Source of the DNA: an uncultured Nitrospira sp.
GTDB lineage: Bacteria > Nitrospirota > Nitrospiria > Nitrospirales > Nitrospiraceae
Assembly: GCA_902500825.1 (NCBI GenBank)
Contig: CABVRX010000013.1
Coordinates: forward strand, 1-64,000
Length of the DNA: 64,000 nucleotides
Direction: 5' to 3'
The position numbers and the translations under genes were made by a program. The notes under the pieces were generated by a model. It saw only the letters and a list, made by a program, of their open reading frames with translations, made no database searches and had not been told where the DNA came from. Each line of letters starts with the position of its first letter. Within the stretch, counting starts at the first letter, position 1. Positions 54,021-63,442 of this stretch are shown here, in pieces.

Positions 54021-55802
54021 TCAGGCGATTTGATGACTTGGCGCAATGATCTCTGCCGTGGCCGGTCGTGCCGATGTGACTGAGTGCAGGGTAAACGAAA
54101 AACAGCTGCCTCGGTCAGGTTCTGTCTCAACCCGCAATCGCCCATGATGCAGTTCGACCAGCGACTTGGCAATAGCCAGTCCAAGCCCTGCTCCCTTGGT
54201 CTTCTTGTGTGCGGTGGGCGCGCGATAGAACGGCTGGAAAATCCTGTCCACATCTTCTGGAGCGATGCCAGGCCCGACATCGCGTACTGAGATCCGGATT
54301 TCATCGGCGGATATTCTCTCGACGGCCAGGTCGACGATCGTATCTACCGGCGTGAATTTGACCGCATTGTGAAGAAGATTAAGAAGAATCTGTCGCAATT
54401 TTCCGGGGTCGGCGCTGACAAGGGGCAGATCGGACGGCAGCGAGATCACGATGCGTACGTTGCGTTCGAAGGTGAACGGATGAAGTTCTTCGACGGTCTT
54501 GGCGATCACGTTTCCGAGCGCCACCGGTTCTAACCGCAAGCTGATTTGCCCTATCTCAATTTGCGAGAGGTCCAGTAGTTCATCGATTAAGGTTTGAAGG
54601 CGTAAAAGGTTGGCCTCCACGCGCGAAAGCGACCGTCGTTGCTCGTCCGTGACCGCTCCATCTATCCCATCATGAAGATTGGCCAAATGGACCTTCATTG
54701 AAGTAAGTGGAGTGCGGAGTTCATGTGATGCGGTCGAGACAAACACTGTTTTATGACGGTCGATCTCCCGCAGTTTGGCATTGGCCTCGGCAAGTTCCTG
54801 CGTACGAGCGTCCACACGCTCTTCCAGGGTGTGGGTCAACTCGCGCAACTCGTGTTCGCGCGACTGCAATGCCGAGGCCATGGTGTTGAAGACGTGTGTC
54901 AGGGCTCCGATTTCATCGCGGGTGTGTATGGCCACGGTCGGTACTGTCTCCCCGTCGGCGAGTTTGGCCGCTGCGGAGGTGAGTCCCTGCAATGGAACGG
55001 TAATTCGGCGCGCCAACAGGACAATGATACAGACCCCTCCCGTCAGCGTACTCAGCGTAAGGAGAACGGCCTTCCACAATAACCGACGCAAGGCGTGCTG
55101 AAGATTGGACGTCGAAAGCCCGACTTGCACAAACGAGGGAGCGATCGGCTGAAGAGAAGTTGGGCTTTCCGGCGTATCCAACCGCTCCTCAAGCGTGAGT
55201 TGCAAGGCAGGATCCCATACGGTCGCATGAGAGTGATGCGGGACCTGGACCAGCATGTCGTAAAATATCGGGAGCTCGGAACCTCCCATGAGGGTGAATA
55301 ATTCTCCCAGCGTAAACTCGATGGTCGATCGAAGGGTTGGTCCGTCGTCGGCGAGCCAAATCCCGCTGACGAGCGGCTCGTGCATATCGGCGTTGGGCCG
55401 ACGGGACTGGACTAATTTCGTCACCGGAAACCGTCGCTGTCCTACCGATTGAGCGGAAAACTGCTGTTGCCATTCCTGCTTTCCAAAGCCGGCTTGGATC
55501 TCCCCACTCGAAGACACGACCGCTACATACGCCACCGGGCTGACGGCGAGCACCTCATGGATGAGTTGATTCAACCGATAGGTATCGCCGGCAACAATGC
55601 TGAATCGACCTATGCCCGCCAGGTGTTGCGCGAGCAGCGTTCCACTTTGCACCAGGCTTTCGGCAGCCGATCGCACTTGCTGTTGAATAAACAGCCAGCC
55701 TAATAGGAGACATGCGATAACCAGAATGGTCGCAGTACTCAGAGCGAGTTTCGTTCTGAGTGTAATCGAGAATGGGAGGGATGGCTGGATCAGCTCACCC
55801 AT
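54021..55802 (-). CDS. Membrane sensor histidine kinase
   Basis: 593 residues: transmembrane helix 1 (STATILVIACLLLGWLFI), a ~200-residue periplasmic sensor, helix 2 (LLTLSTLTGGVCIIVLLA), HAMP, a coiled coil, HisKA with SHELRTPLTSMK near residue 360, and an ATPase domain (LNLLHNAVKFTP, DVGPGIAPEDVDRIF, GAGLGLAIAKSL). Likely phosphorylates the NtrC-type regulator encoded on the opposite strand. The sensor domain follows the substrate-binding protein gene on the same strand, separated by repeat copy C. Confidence 0.95.
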   Translation of the reverse strand: MGELIQPSLPFSITLRTKLALSTATILVIACLLLGWLFIQQQVRSAAESLVQSGTLLAQHLAGIGRFSIVAGDTYRLNQLIHEVLAVSPVAYVAVVSSSGEIQAGFGKQEWQQQFSAQSVGQRRFPVTKLVQSRRPNADMHEPLVSGIWLADDGPTLRSTIEFTLGELFTLMGGSELPIFYDMLVQVPHHSHATVWDPALQLTLEERLDTPESPTSLQPIAPSFVQVGLSTSNLQHALRRLLWKAVLLTLSTLTGGVCIIVLLARRITVPLQGLTSAAAKLADGETVPTVAIHTRDEIGALTHVFNTMASALQSREHELRELTHTLEERVDARTQELAEANAKLREIDRHKTVFVSTASHELRTPLTSMKVHLANLHDGIDGAVTDEQRRSLSRVEANLLRLQTLIDELLDLSQIEIGQISLRLEPVALGNVIAKTVEELHPFTFERNVRIVISLPSDLPLVSADPGKLRQILLNLLHNAVKFTPVDTIVDLAVERISADEIRISVRDVGPGIAPEDVDRIFQPFYRAPTAHKKTKGAGLGLAIAKSLVELHHGRLRVETEPDRGSCFSFTLHSVTSARPATAEIIAPSHQIA

Positions 55803-55852
55803 TGCTGCCCGATAACTCCTTGGAGGTCATAGACCGAATCCACATAGTTCAC

Positions 55853-55970
55853 AGGATGCTCAAAAAGGCCTCCAGCAAGGCCGGAGCGAGCGAAGAGATG
55901 AGGCGTACGTTCGGTACGTCGAGCCTCTGAGCGATGCGAGAACGAAGCTGGTGGACGTTTTCAACATCCT
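55853..55970 (-). repeat. Dispersed palindromic repeat, copy C (inverted)
   Basis: 118 bp. Its reverse complement matches copy B over almost the whole length (AGGATG ... CGTTCTCGCATCGCTCAGAG ... GACGTACC ... TTTTTGAGCATCCT). It starts immediately beyond the stop of the substrate-binding protein and may end or stabilise that transcript. Confidence 0.92.
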
Positions 55971-55971
55971 G

Positions 55972-56943
55972 TCATGGGATCAAATCGGAATGGCTCGGCG
56001 TCTGGGCCATGACGCCCGGTCCGCTGAAGAGATGGCCGGCTACACGTATCAGCTCGGGGGACAGAGTCACGCCGACGTGCGACGCAGAATTTACGTTCAA
56101 CGCGAGCTGAGGGCGTTCTGGCGCCTGAATAAGACCGGCTAAGGCGCTGGGTTCTTTAAGCCGTGACAGGGCTATCCGTGCGGCCTGTCGTCCGACCGCC
56201 GAAGGATCCAAGACTAGTGCGCCGACCGCGCCTTGCTGAACCAGTGTCGACGAGAAGGTGAACAGCGGCACTTTGGCATCAAGCGTCGATTCCAGGAAAA
56301 ACGGAATGGCTGATTCGGAGATCACGGTCTGGTCTTGTATCAGCCAGAGCGCATCGATCGTTGGGAGTAACGCTCGGACCGCATTGGGAATCTCCGCTTG
56401 GCGGTGAACTGCGACTGCGAGGAGTTCCAATCCATACTGTTTGGCCGCCCGATGTGCCTGGAGGATAAAGTCACCGCTGCGTTCTTCGTCATAGAGGACC
56501 CCGACGCGATTACGATTGGGTAGGGCGGAGCGAAGCGCCGCGAGCTGCGTCTCTGCGGGAAGTCGGGCGGCGATTCCGGTCATGTTAGAGGCCGGGAGTC
56601 CATGTGTTTCCGGGTCGAGCACCATGCAGAACACCACCGGCTGGTCGACAATCTCCAGCTTCGCGGCCATGGCAGCCTTGAGCCCGACGGCGAAAATCAG
56701 ATCGTGGGGAGCGGCTCGCAGAGACTGAGCGATGTGCCGGCCTTCTGCGAGTCGGCCGTTGAAGTTATATTCCTTAACCGATATGGTCGCAGGGAGTCCT
56801 GCCTTAAACCCCACAACGGCTTGCTCGTAGTATGGAAGGTCGGCCGACTTGAGGATGGCAATCTCAGCGGCGCCGGCTATGCCGGATAGGCTTGTGAACA
56901 AGAAGAGCGAGAATGCAAAGAGTATCGGTAGCATCAAGGGCAT
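55972..56943 (-). CDS. ABC-type substrate-binding protein (TrpX/YtlA-like)
   Basis: 323 residues with signal peptide (LPILFAFSLFLFTSLSGIAGAA). IAILKSADLPYYEQAVVGFKAG, HDLIFAVGLKAAMAAK, VGVLYDEERSG and IDALWLIQDQTVIS match the COG2984-type periplasmic binding proteins. No permease or ATPase gene follows, so it may present a ligand to the nearby sensor kinase instead of an importer. The ligand is unknown. Confidence 0.88.
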   Translation of the reverse strand: MPLMLPILFAFSLFLFTSLSGIAGAAEIAILKSADLPYYEQAVVGFKAGLPATISVKEYNFNGRLAEGRHIAQSLRAAPHDLIFAVGLKAAMAAKLEIVDQPVVFCMVLDPETHGLPASNMTGIAARLPAETQLAALRSALPNRNRVGVLYDEERSGDFILQAHRAAKQYGLELLAVAVHRQAEIPNAVRALLPTIDALWLIQDQTVISESAIPFFLESTLDAKVPLFTFSSTLVQQGAVGALVLDPSAVGRQAARIALSRLKEPSALAGLIQAPERPQLALNVNSASHVGVTLSPELIRVAGHLFSGPGVMAQTPSHSDLIP

Positions 56944-57058
56944 CTCTCAGGCAATCGCTTGTTCATGGTAACCGATTTTCTCAACAGGGACTATAGGCGT
57001 GGGCCAGTTAAAATAATCCAAGCAACTCTTGGGCCACAGAACTGTGGTGATGAGTGAT

Positions 57059-59146
57059 TCAAAGCTTCACCGTGAGCCACCCCATCACTCGGGTGCCGAG
57101 GAGATCGCCGAGGGGATGCTCACGATGGTTGTCATTTAAAGCGTTGAACACCGAAAAAGCGACTTCGGCATCGCGCATATAGCCTGCCCCTGCTTGTTGC
57201 TGCCAAAATCGATAGCCAAGGCGGAGGTTTAACAGGTTATAGCTGCTGACATGCGGATCGACGAATGGCACCCCAAATGGAGCTAACGCTGTGAAGGTAT
57301 GGGCGACAGGATAGGTGGCTTGTCCGACGTAGTGGTAAGAGATGTCGGCCGAGACTCCATTGGACCAGATGCTTCGGAGACCGGCGTTGGCTTTATGACG
57401 TGGCGCGCCTCGGCGAACTGTGCCGAGAAATGTTTGATCGAAGAACTCATAGCTGTAATTGGCATAGCCGGAGAGCCACGTCGTAGCAAGAAACTCAACA
57501 CCCGCCTCCATTCCGTAAATATTGGCATGACCTCTGTCGTTGACGAAGGTTGCCTGGGTTGAGGAAGCATTGCGACTGCCGATCAAATCAGAGAGGTGAT
57601 TGAAAAAAAGGTCCCCTCGTGCACGCACTCGATGTTGAAACCACCAGCCTTGGTATCCAAAATCGCAGGCAATAATTTGCTCTGGGTCGAGGTTGGCCGA
57701 ACCGAGTATGGGAATAATATTCGTGACGGTCGTGGGCAACGGAGGTGCTAACCCCGTTGGAATCATCGTTTTCGCGCGTTGGTCCATGGAAGTTTCAATC
57801 ATGGTCGGTGGACGATATGCGACAGAGGCCGACGTACGGAATGAATGGTTGGGCGATGGATGATAAATGACTGCAAGGCGCGGACTAACGGTTGGATTGA
57901 TGAAGGTGTCAATGTCATAGCGTCCGCCGGCTACCAAGGAAAGTGTCGGTGTCAACCGCCACTCCTCCTGCACGAAGAGACCGAGCCGATCCTCACGAGT
58001 AAACTCTGAGATGCTGTTGCCGGAAAGACTGAGGTGCCGATAGTTGAGCCCATAGGTGAACTGATGAGAGTGTCCAAACCCTATCGTATGTTGGAGATCA
58101 ATGTTGTAGGTGTCGGCTGAGTTCGTGGACTGTGAGCTTCCGTTCCGATCGGTAATGGTCAGAAAATTGGACAGGAGCGGGTTCGCAGTGGGGAGTGAAG
58201 AACTTGAGAGCCTGGACCACCAGGTTCGAAGCGAGAAGGTTCCCCAGTCAAGTCCGGTGCTGACGTAAGCTTGTGTAAGTCGGGTGCTGGATGAGACAGT
58301 TTCGCCGATCTGTCCGTCATATCGGTTCATCTCTACGACTCCACCCGCCAAGTGCAGAGTGCTTGCGCCTGAAAGCGCGTAGTGGGTGGTTAGGTTGAGT
58401 TTGTGCGAACGAAAGGCCAGGGCGTCCGGATCTCGCCATTGTTGGTTCTGATCGCGCCCTGCGGACACCCGAAACTCCAGGTTGCCGATCGTGCCGGCGG
58501 TCGCCGCTGCGCTGGTAATGCTCCCCAATTCACCCCCGCCGAACTGAAGGGTCGTTCCTTTCATTTCACTCGGTGTCTTGGTGATGATATTCACGATGCC
58601 ATCGAAGGCATTGAACCCGTACAGGGCTGATGACGGACCCTTCAGCACCTCGATACGGCTGATTTCTGGGAGTGTCACCGGCAACGCTTTCCAGTACACA
58701 GTTCCTTGCAGGTCTACGTAAATTGAGCGTCCGTCTACGAGCACCAGCAGCTTATTGGCCATCGGCTGATTGTTTCCACGCATGCTGACGTTGAAGTCGG
58801 CGCCACTCATTTGCATGACTTCAAGTCCAGGGATGCGGCGAAGGATTGTGGGCAGATCGGTTGCCCCGGACATCCGAATATCCTCGTCGGTGATCACATA
58901 GACGTTTGACGGCGCTTGAGAAATCGGTTGTTCGTACCGGCTCGCGATGCTCACCGTTTCTTCCTTCAGATACAGCGCTTCGTCCCGGATCTGCTTTTCC
59001 GTTGTTGAAGATGTGCGAGGAATGGTGAAGGAAGTCTCAGCCCAACCGAGAAGTGGATCACTCAGCCAACAAGCGATGACGAAGAGGATTGTGGCCCATC
59101 TGTGGCTCATGCAGCGTGTCGCTTCAACAGTAGCCGGTGCTCGCAT
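57059..59146 (-). CDS. TonB-dependent outer-membrane receptor
   Basis: 695 residues (683 if the Met before SHRWATIL is used). Signal segment, then a plug domain (SNVYVITDEDIRMSGATDLP, ILRRIPGLEVMQMSG, GPSSALYGFNAFDGIVNIIT) and a 22-strand barrel ending in LTVKL. It takes up a chelate or cofactor at the cost of TonB energy. It is the first gene of the minus-strand unit with the binding protein and the kinase. The cargo cannot be told; no iron or B12 box is seen. Confidence 0.92.
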   Translation of the reverse strand: MRAPATVEATRCMSHRWATILFVIACWLSDPLLGWAETSFTIPRTSSTTEKQIRDEALYLKEETVSIASRYEQPISQAPSNVYVITDEDIRMSGATDLPTILRRIPGLEVMQMSGADFNVSMRGNNQPMANKLLVLVDGRSIYVDLQGTVYWKALPVTLPEISRIEVLKGPSSALYGFNAFDGIVNIITKTPSEMKGTTLQFGGGELGSITSAAATAGTIGNLEFRVSAGRDQNQQWRDPDALAFRSHKLNLTTHYALSGASTLHLAGGVVEMNRYDGQIGETVSSSTRLTQAYVSTGLDWGTFSLRTWWSRLSSSSLPTANPLLSNFLTITDRNGSSQSTNSADTYNIDLQHTIGFGHSHQFTYGLNYRHLSLSGNSISEFTREDRLGLFVQEEWRLTPTLSLVAGGRYDIDTFINPTVSPRLAVIYHPSPNHSFRTSASVAYRPPTMIETSMDQRAKTMIPTGLAPPLPTTVTNIIPILGSANLDPEQIIACDFGYQGWWFQHRVRARGDLFFNHLSDLIGSRNASSTQATFVNDRGHANIYGMEAGVEFLATTWLSGYANYSYEFFDQTFLGTVRRGAPRHKANAGLRSIWSNGVSADISYHYVGQATYPVAHTFTALAPFGVPFVDPHVSSYNLLNLRLGYRFWQQQAGAGYMRDAEVAFSVFNALNDNHREHPLGDLLGTRVMGWLTVKL

Positions 59147-59778
59147 CCGGTTTTCAGGTTAGAGTCGGCAGATTGTAATCGATAGATTGGCTCGATTAAG
59201 GAGCTGAGGTGGGGGAATGTACCGTAAATCAAACCGGGTATCCACACTTAGGAATAAATAGTATTCGCTGCAAGACCTGATTGTGTTGGGGGATAGCCTA
59301 CGTCGGTTCTTTGCCTCCAAGTGAATCGAATTGGATGCAGAATCCATTTAGATACATGTTCTCTATAAAGCCCCTCTTCCATTAGGTTTATATCGACTCA
59401 AGAAACATCTCATAGATCTCTCTCCATTGCGTAGTGAGCGCGACATCGGCAGTTTGATCATTCAGAAAGTACCCGCGACGCGTTGTAATCACAGTCAGGG
59501 TCTTTCGCTAGAACTCCTGGAATGAAACTGGCATTGCAGTTGGCTCCGTCAATCCCAGGCTGGAGCCAGACTGGATTCGCCCCATCCAGCAGCCTATCTC
59601 CTTGTGAGGTTTCGGCCTGGGTCGGCGAGTCCGGCGGTGATCTCCCAGTATCATCGCCGGTGTCGTTGTCATACGTGGCTAGGACGTGTATGGCGAAAAA
59701 CCTATCACGATCAAGAGGACGGCATGTGAGTCACAGTGCCGCTGACGAACGTATTCTGAGTAAAGGGGACGAGGTTGC
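59147..59778. other. Long intergenic region with repeat half
   Basis: About 630 bases between the divergent TonB receptor and the small plus-strand gene. It carries one copy of a 37-bp repeat (59320-59356). The ORFs in it have no good start or family. Promoters for the receptor should be here, but none is clear. Confidence 0.45.
59320..59356. repeat. 37-bp direct repeat, copy 1
   Basis: GTGAATCGAATTGGATGCAG followed by AATCCATTTAGATACAT. It recurs at 60931-60967 with two changes, 1.6 kb away in the same orientation, and does not resemble the 120-bp palindromic element. Confidence 0.85.
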
Positions 59779-59997
59779 ATGAATGTGAAGGGGTTCATCA
59801 TGGAAGACGATCATGGCAAGGAGTTTGTCGTGGTCTGTGAGAAGCCGTACGGGCAGCCGGAGAAAGTCTTCGCTCTCAGGGGCTGGCAACGACGGCGGAT
59901 GGTTCCGCTGCAATGTACCGGGCAAGAGCTTCGCCGAATCACCGGGGGAGTGGTGATGACACTCAATGAGTTGTTTCAAAGCCTTCGGAGAGTATGA
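59779..59997 (+). CDS. Small protein, unknown
   Basis: 72 residues from ATG 59779, with GGGGACGAGG upstream. EFVVVCEKPYGQPEKVFALRG is beta-like, and the second half is helical (TLNELFQSLRRV). Not recognised. It lies 70 bases before the LuxR-type regulator on the same strand. Confidence 0.62.
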   Translation: MNVKGFIMEDDHGKEFVVVCEKPYGQPEKVFALRGWQRRRMVPLQCTGQELRRITGGVVMTLNELFQSLRRV

Positions 59998-60066
59998 GGA
60001 TTCACAAGATAGAACCTCATGCTGGCTTAGTAAAGGGTGTGCGCGGGAGGGGGGGGTGACGAAGGC

Positions 60067-60852
60067 ATGTCACTTGCCGGCTCATCAAGAATCATGAATC
60101 TCGACACCGTCGTGTCCTGTAAAACTCAATGGAATGAAGCGCCTCTTCAGGCAATCCCCACAATCGTCAGTGTAATGGCTCAATCGCTTCGAATTCGAGA
60201 GCAAGCTCGTGTGGTTCTGATCGACGATTCGAGGATCGTTCTGGAAGGGCTACAGGCGGCCTTGTCAAGAAGCAGTCGGGTCCTGGTCGCCGGCACGGCG
60301 CGTACCGAAGGGGAAGCGGTTGTGCTCCTACAGACATGTCAGCCGCAGGTGGTCGTCTTAGATGTTCGAGTCGGGGGAGCGAGCGGCATCGATTTATGCA
60401 GGAGCATCCTTGAATCGTATCCGAACACCGCCGTCCTCTTCTTCACGGCTAATGACGACAAGTACACCCTTCAATTGGCCATTCTTGCCGGCGCCCGGGG
60501 CTATTTGTTGAAGGGGGCGTCACAGGAAGCCATCGTGAAGAGTATCGAAATCGTTGCAGCCGGCCAGGCAATTATGGATCAGCGATTGACGCAGCAGCTT
60601 CTCGTGTGGATCCGGGATGGAAGGCTAACTGCGCAACAGGATCGAATGGAAGATTGTTCAAGGTCTGAGATGCGGCTTCTTTCACTCCTTGCGGATGGAA
60701 AAAGCAACAAGGAAATTGCACAAGCGTTGAATGTCACCCCGAGCGCCGTTACGGCTCGCCTTCGTGCCGTCTACAAGCGATTGCATGTTTCCAGGAGATC
60801 GGAAGCGGTGAGGTGCTTCATACAGTGGGAACAGAGCGCTCTGGGCGCATGA
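60067..60852 (+). CDS. NarL/FixJ-type response regulator
   Basis: 261 residues from ATG 60067, with GGAGGGGGGG upstream (a GTG at 60037 is also open). Receiver domain begins at VVLIDDSRIV, phospho-Asp in VVLDVRVGG, Lys in YLLKGAS; LuxR-type HTH with LLADGKSNKEIAQALNVTPS and AVTARLRAVYKRLHV. About 45 residues before the receiver are atypical. No kinase is adjacent. It lies ~540 bases before the multicopper oxidase gene. Confidence 0.9.
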   Translation: MSLAGSSRIMNLDTVVSCKTQWNEAPLQAIPTIVSVMAQSLRIREQARVVLIDDSRIVLEGLQAALSRSSRVLVAGTARTEGEAVVLLQTCQPQVVVLDVRVGGASGIDLCRSILESYPNTAVLFFTANDDKYTLQLAILAGARGYLLKGASQEAIVKSIEIVAAGQAIMDQRLTQQLLVWIRDGRLTAQQDRMEDCSRSEMRLLSLLADGKSNKEIAQALNVTPSAVTARLRAVYKRLHVSRRSEAVRCFIQWEQSALGA

Positions 60853-61388
60853 ACCATTCTTATTGACGACGCTCTCGCCATCGTTCCGAGTAAATGTCCT
60901 TGATCTCTACAAGTCTCCTGCCCCGATACAGTGAATCGAATTGGATGCAGAATCTATTTGGATACATTGATGCCTGAATGGTGTTCTCCCATCTTGCCTG
61001 AGAACTGATGTCCATGGATGCGGCGGATGTAAACACTGCATTACGACTAACAAATTGACTGCTCTCACGGTCAAGCGCAAGGCTGATGTGCAGTCGTCGT
61101 TTGCTGGAATACAACTTGCTGGTGCGAGTCGGACGATTACTGTCGTAGACAGTGGGTCGTGAAGGTTGAGACCGAGTCGCCCCTTCTTATCATGTGGGTA
61201 GTCAGTGCTGGCGTCTCATGGTCGATTCCGTACTGTGTGGGATGAGCATAGGAAATCGTAGTGGGTGGCTCAAGAAATTGCGACAGAGGAAGAGTAAGTA
61301 GAGCCGGAGGATAGACAGGCCGGGTAACGTGAGGTTCGTTCCAAATATCCGAGCGGATCGTTTGTCATAACACCAGGGAGATGTACTT
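60853..61388. other. Intergenic region before the multicopper oxidase
   Basis: About 535 bases. It holds repeat copy 2 (60931-60967). An 84-codon minus-strand ORF (60860-61114) covers the repeat; it has no recognised domain and may be a gene remnant. The promoter of the oxidase is expected here, and GGGAG precedes its ATG. Confidence 0.45.
60931..60967. repeat. 37-bp direct repeat, copy 2
   Basis: Same sequence as 59320-59356 with C-to-T and A-to-G changes near the end. On the minus strand both copies open with ATGTATC and can be read as MY(P/L)N(R/G)FCIQFDSL, so either a shared protein fragment or a DNA site is possible. Confidence 0.85.
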
Positions 61389-63371
61389 ATGACACAAGAT
61401 GTAGCGGGCCGTTCTGCGAAAAACACGATGGGGAGCAGTTGGAAAGCATGCCTCGCCGGGGTTTTGGGGCTCATGCTGTGCCTGTCCGGCAACGAGTCGG
61501 CGCAGGCCACGACTGGAAATGGCGTTGTTGATCCATATGCAGTTCCAGTGATCAAAGACAACGGTCCTGGCGACAACAATCTTGCTTCCAACATCGTCGA
61601 AGTCAATATTGTGGCAGCTAAAACGGACAACGTTGATATTGGCAATGGCGTGCAGGCGAACGTGATGACGTTTAACGGGACGATCCCAGGTCCGCAGTTG
61701 CGGCTCAAGGTTGGAGACAGGGTCAAGGTGACGTTTACCAATAACCTCCCTTCTAAGTTTATTGATGGGAAGGAGGTTAATGTGTCGGGTATTCACTGGC
61801 ATGGCATCGAGTTGAATAATCAAAGCGATGGCACGGAAGTGACACAGGCTGCAGTGGATCCAGGGCATATGTTCATCTACGATTTCACCGTCACGCGGCC
61901 TGGGATCTTCTGGTACCATCCGCATCATCACTCGTCGACCAACCAAGTGGCCAAAGGACTCTACGGGTCAATTATTGTTGAAGATAATCAGGGCTATGAG
62001 GCAGCCCTCATCGCGCAGAATGTGATCCCTTCGGTAGACCAAACCAAGACGCTGGTGCTCAGCGACATCACGGTTTGCAATACTCCGGGGGCTAACCCGG
62101 CCACATTTGATGGCAATCTGCCGCACGTCAGCGGCATTCAATCGTGGGAGATCAACTACCAAAATCATCCTTTGACTCAGTCTCCATACATCCTCTGCGA
62201 ACAACAGCCGATGGATGAAAATGGAAATCTACTGAATCAGCCGGTCACCGCGGGAGACGTTCCGAACATTCAATCTCCCGTGCTGATTGGTCGTATGAGT
62301 GAAGGGTTTACGGTCCTGACCAACGGCGTCAATGTCGGAGGGAGGTTGGGAACTCCTTATAAGCCAGGCGATCTTCTCCCCAACGCAGTGACAACCCCCG
62401 TTAATGCCGGGCAGGGACTGCGGCTGCAAATCGTGAATCCCTCGCCGGTCCGTTACATGCGTCTCCGTTTAACGAACAGCAAAGGGAATCAAGCGCCACT
62501 GGTTCGAATCGGTGGAGAGGGCGGGTTGCTCAACAATGCGGTTGTTGAGGGGAGCAACGGTGCGGGGGGATTTGATTTTAAGTATGAGAAGGGCGAGATC
62601 CTCCTCCCGCCTGCAGGTCGTGCGGATGTGGTGGCGATGATTTCACCTTCTGAAAAGTTGGACTCCGTGCTCACCCTCTGGACGGAGGATTTTCAGCGAG
62701 TGGAGGCTACATACTCGTGGACTCCGACGGTGCCGGTGATGCATCTGAAAGTGAGTGGTCGTGTGGCCAATCCGTACAACCTTGGGCAGGGTAAGCCGCT
62801 GCTTGCGAGTTTGGGGGCGCAAGCGAGGGTCAAGGCTCTCGGTGCAGCCACCGGCGATCTTTTCGTTGGTGTCGGCGAGCAAGGGTCGGTGGATAAGGAC
62901 ATCAAGCTGACGTTCTCTAACAACACCGGCGCTTTTCAGCCGTCGATTGACGGGGTCCCGATGCCGCGTGATTTCACAGGCCTAGGCCCAGATGGTCTGG
63001 CCAGCAGCGGCAATCCGTTTTATCTGGTATCAGCCCGTCACGCAACCCTCTCCAATACGATGGAGCTGACGGTGACCAATATGACGGGGGCACACCATCC
63101 GTTTCATTTGCACGGGTTTTCAGTGCAGCCGATCACGCTGACCCCACGAGCAGAAATAACCGGCCCGTCATACACGTTCGATCGGGAGTTTCGAGACATC
63201 GTGGATGTGCCTGCGAATTACAGTCTCACGTTCCGGGTCTCCTTGGACGATCGCCCGACGTATGGCGCTCTGTCGGGCGGGGGAGGAGGTGTAGGTCGGT
63301 GGCTGTTCCATTGTCACATCCTTCCTCATGCCACATTCGGGATGATGTCGGAGCTTCACGTCCACCAGTAG
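61389..63371 (+). CDS. Periplasmic multicopper oxidase
   Basis: 660 residues. Signal peptide (ACLAGVLGLMLCLSG ... SAQA), then cupredoxin domains. All copper ligand groups are visible: GIHWHGIELNN, FWYHPHHHS, HHPFHLHGFS and the T1/T2/T3 motif HCHILPHATFGMM with a Met axial ligand. It oxidises a small substrate or metal ion while reducing O2. It is followed by a cupredoxin gene 71 bases downstream, which may be its electron partner. Regulated perhaps by the LuxR-type regulator upstream. Confidence 0.93.
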   Translation: MTQDVAGRSAKNTMGSSWKACLAGVLGLMLCLSGNESAQATTGNGVVDPYAVPVIKDNGPGDNNLASNIVEVNIVAAKTDNVDIGNGVQANVMTFNGTIPGPQLRLKVGDRVKVTFTNNLPSKFIDGKEVNVSGIHWHGIELNNQSDGTEVTQAAVDPGHMFIYDFTVTRPGIFWYHPHHHSSTNQVAKGLYGSIIVEDNQGYEAALIAQNVIPSVDQTKTLVLSDITVCNTPGANPATFDGNLPHVSGIQSWEINYQNHPLTQSPYILCEQQPMDENGNLLNQPVTAGDVPNIQSPVLIGRMSEGFTVLTNGVNVGGRLGTPYKPGDLLPNAVTTPVNAGQGLRLQIVNPSPVRYMRLRLTNSKGNQAPLVRIGGEGGLLNNAVVEGSNGAGGFDFKYEKGEILLPPAGRADVVAMISPSEKLDSVLTLWTEDFQRVEATYSWTPTVPVMHLKVSGRVANPYNLGQGKPLLASLGAQARVKALGAATGDLFVGVGEQGSVDKDIKLTFSNNTGAFQPSIDGVPMPRDFTGLGPDGLASSGNPFYLVSARHATLSNTMELTVTNMTGAHHPFHLHGFSVQPITLTPRAEITGPSYTFDREFRDIVDVPANYSLTFRVSLDDRPTYGALSGGGGGVGRWLFHCHILPHATFGMMSELHVHQ

Positions 63372-63442
63372 AATTCATGGAAACGAAGGCCATGTGTGAG
63401 CCGCATCTGTTCACACACGGCAAAACCGTAAAGGAAGGCTTT

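Noticed and set aside
59522-59782. 86-codon plus-strand ORF beginning MKLALQLAPS
   Set aside because: No ribosome site and low-complexity content; it overlaps the start region of the next gene. Not supportable as a gene.
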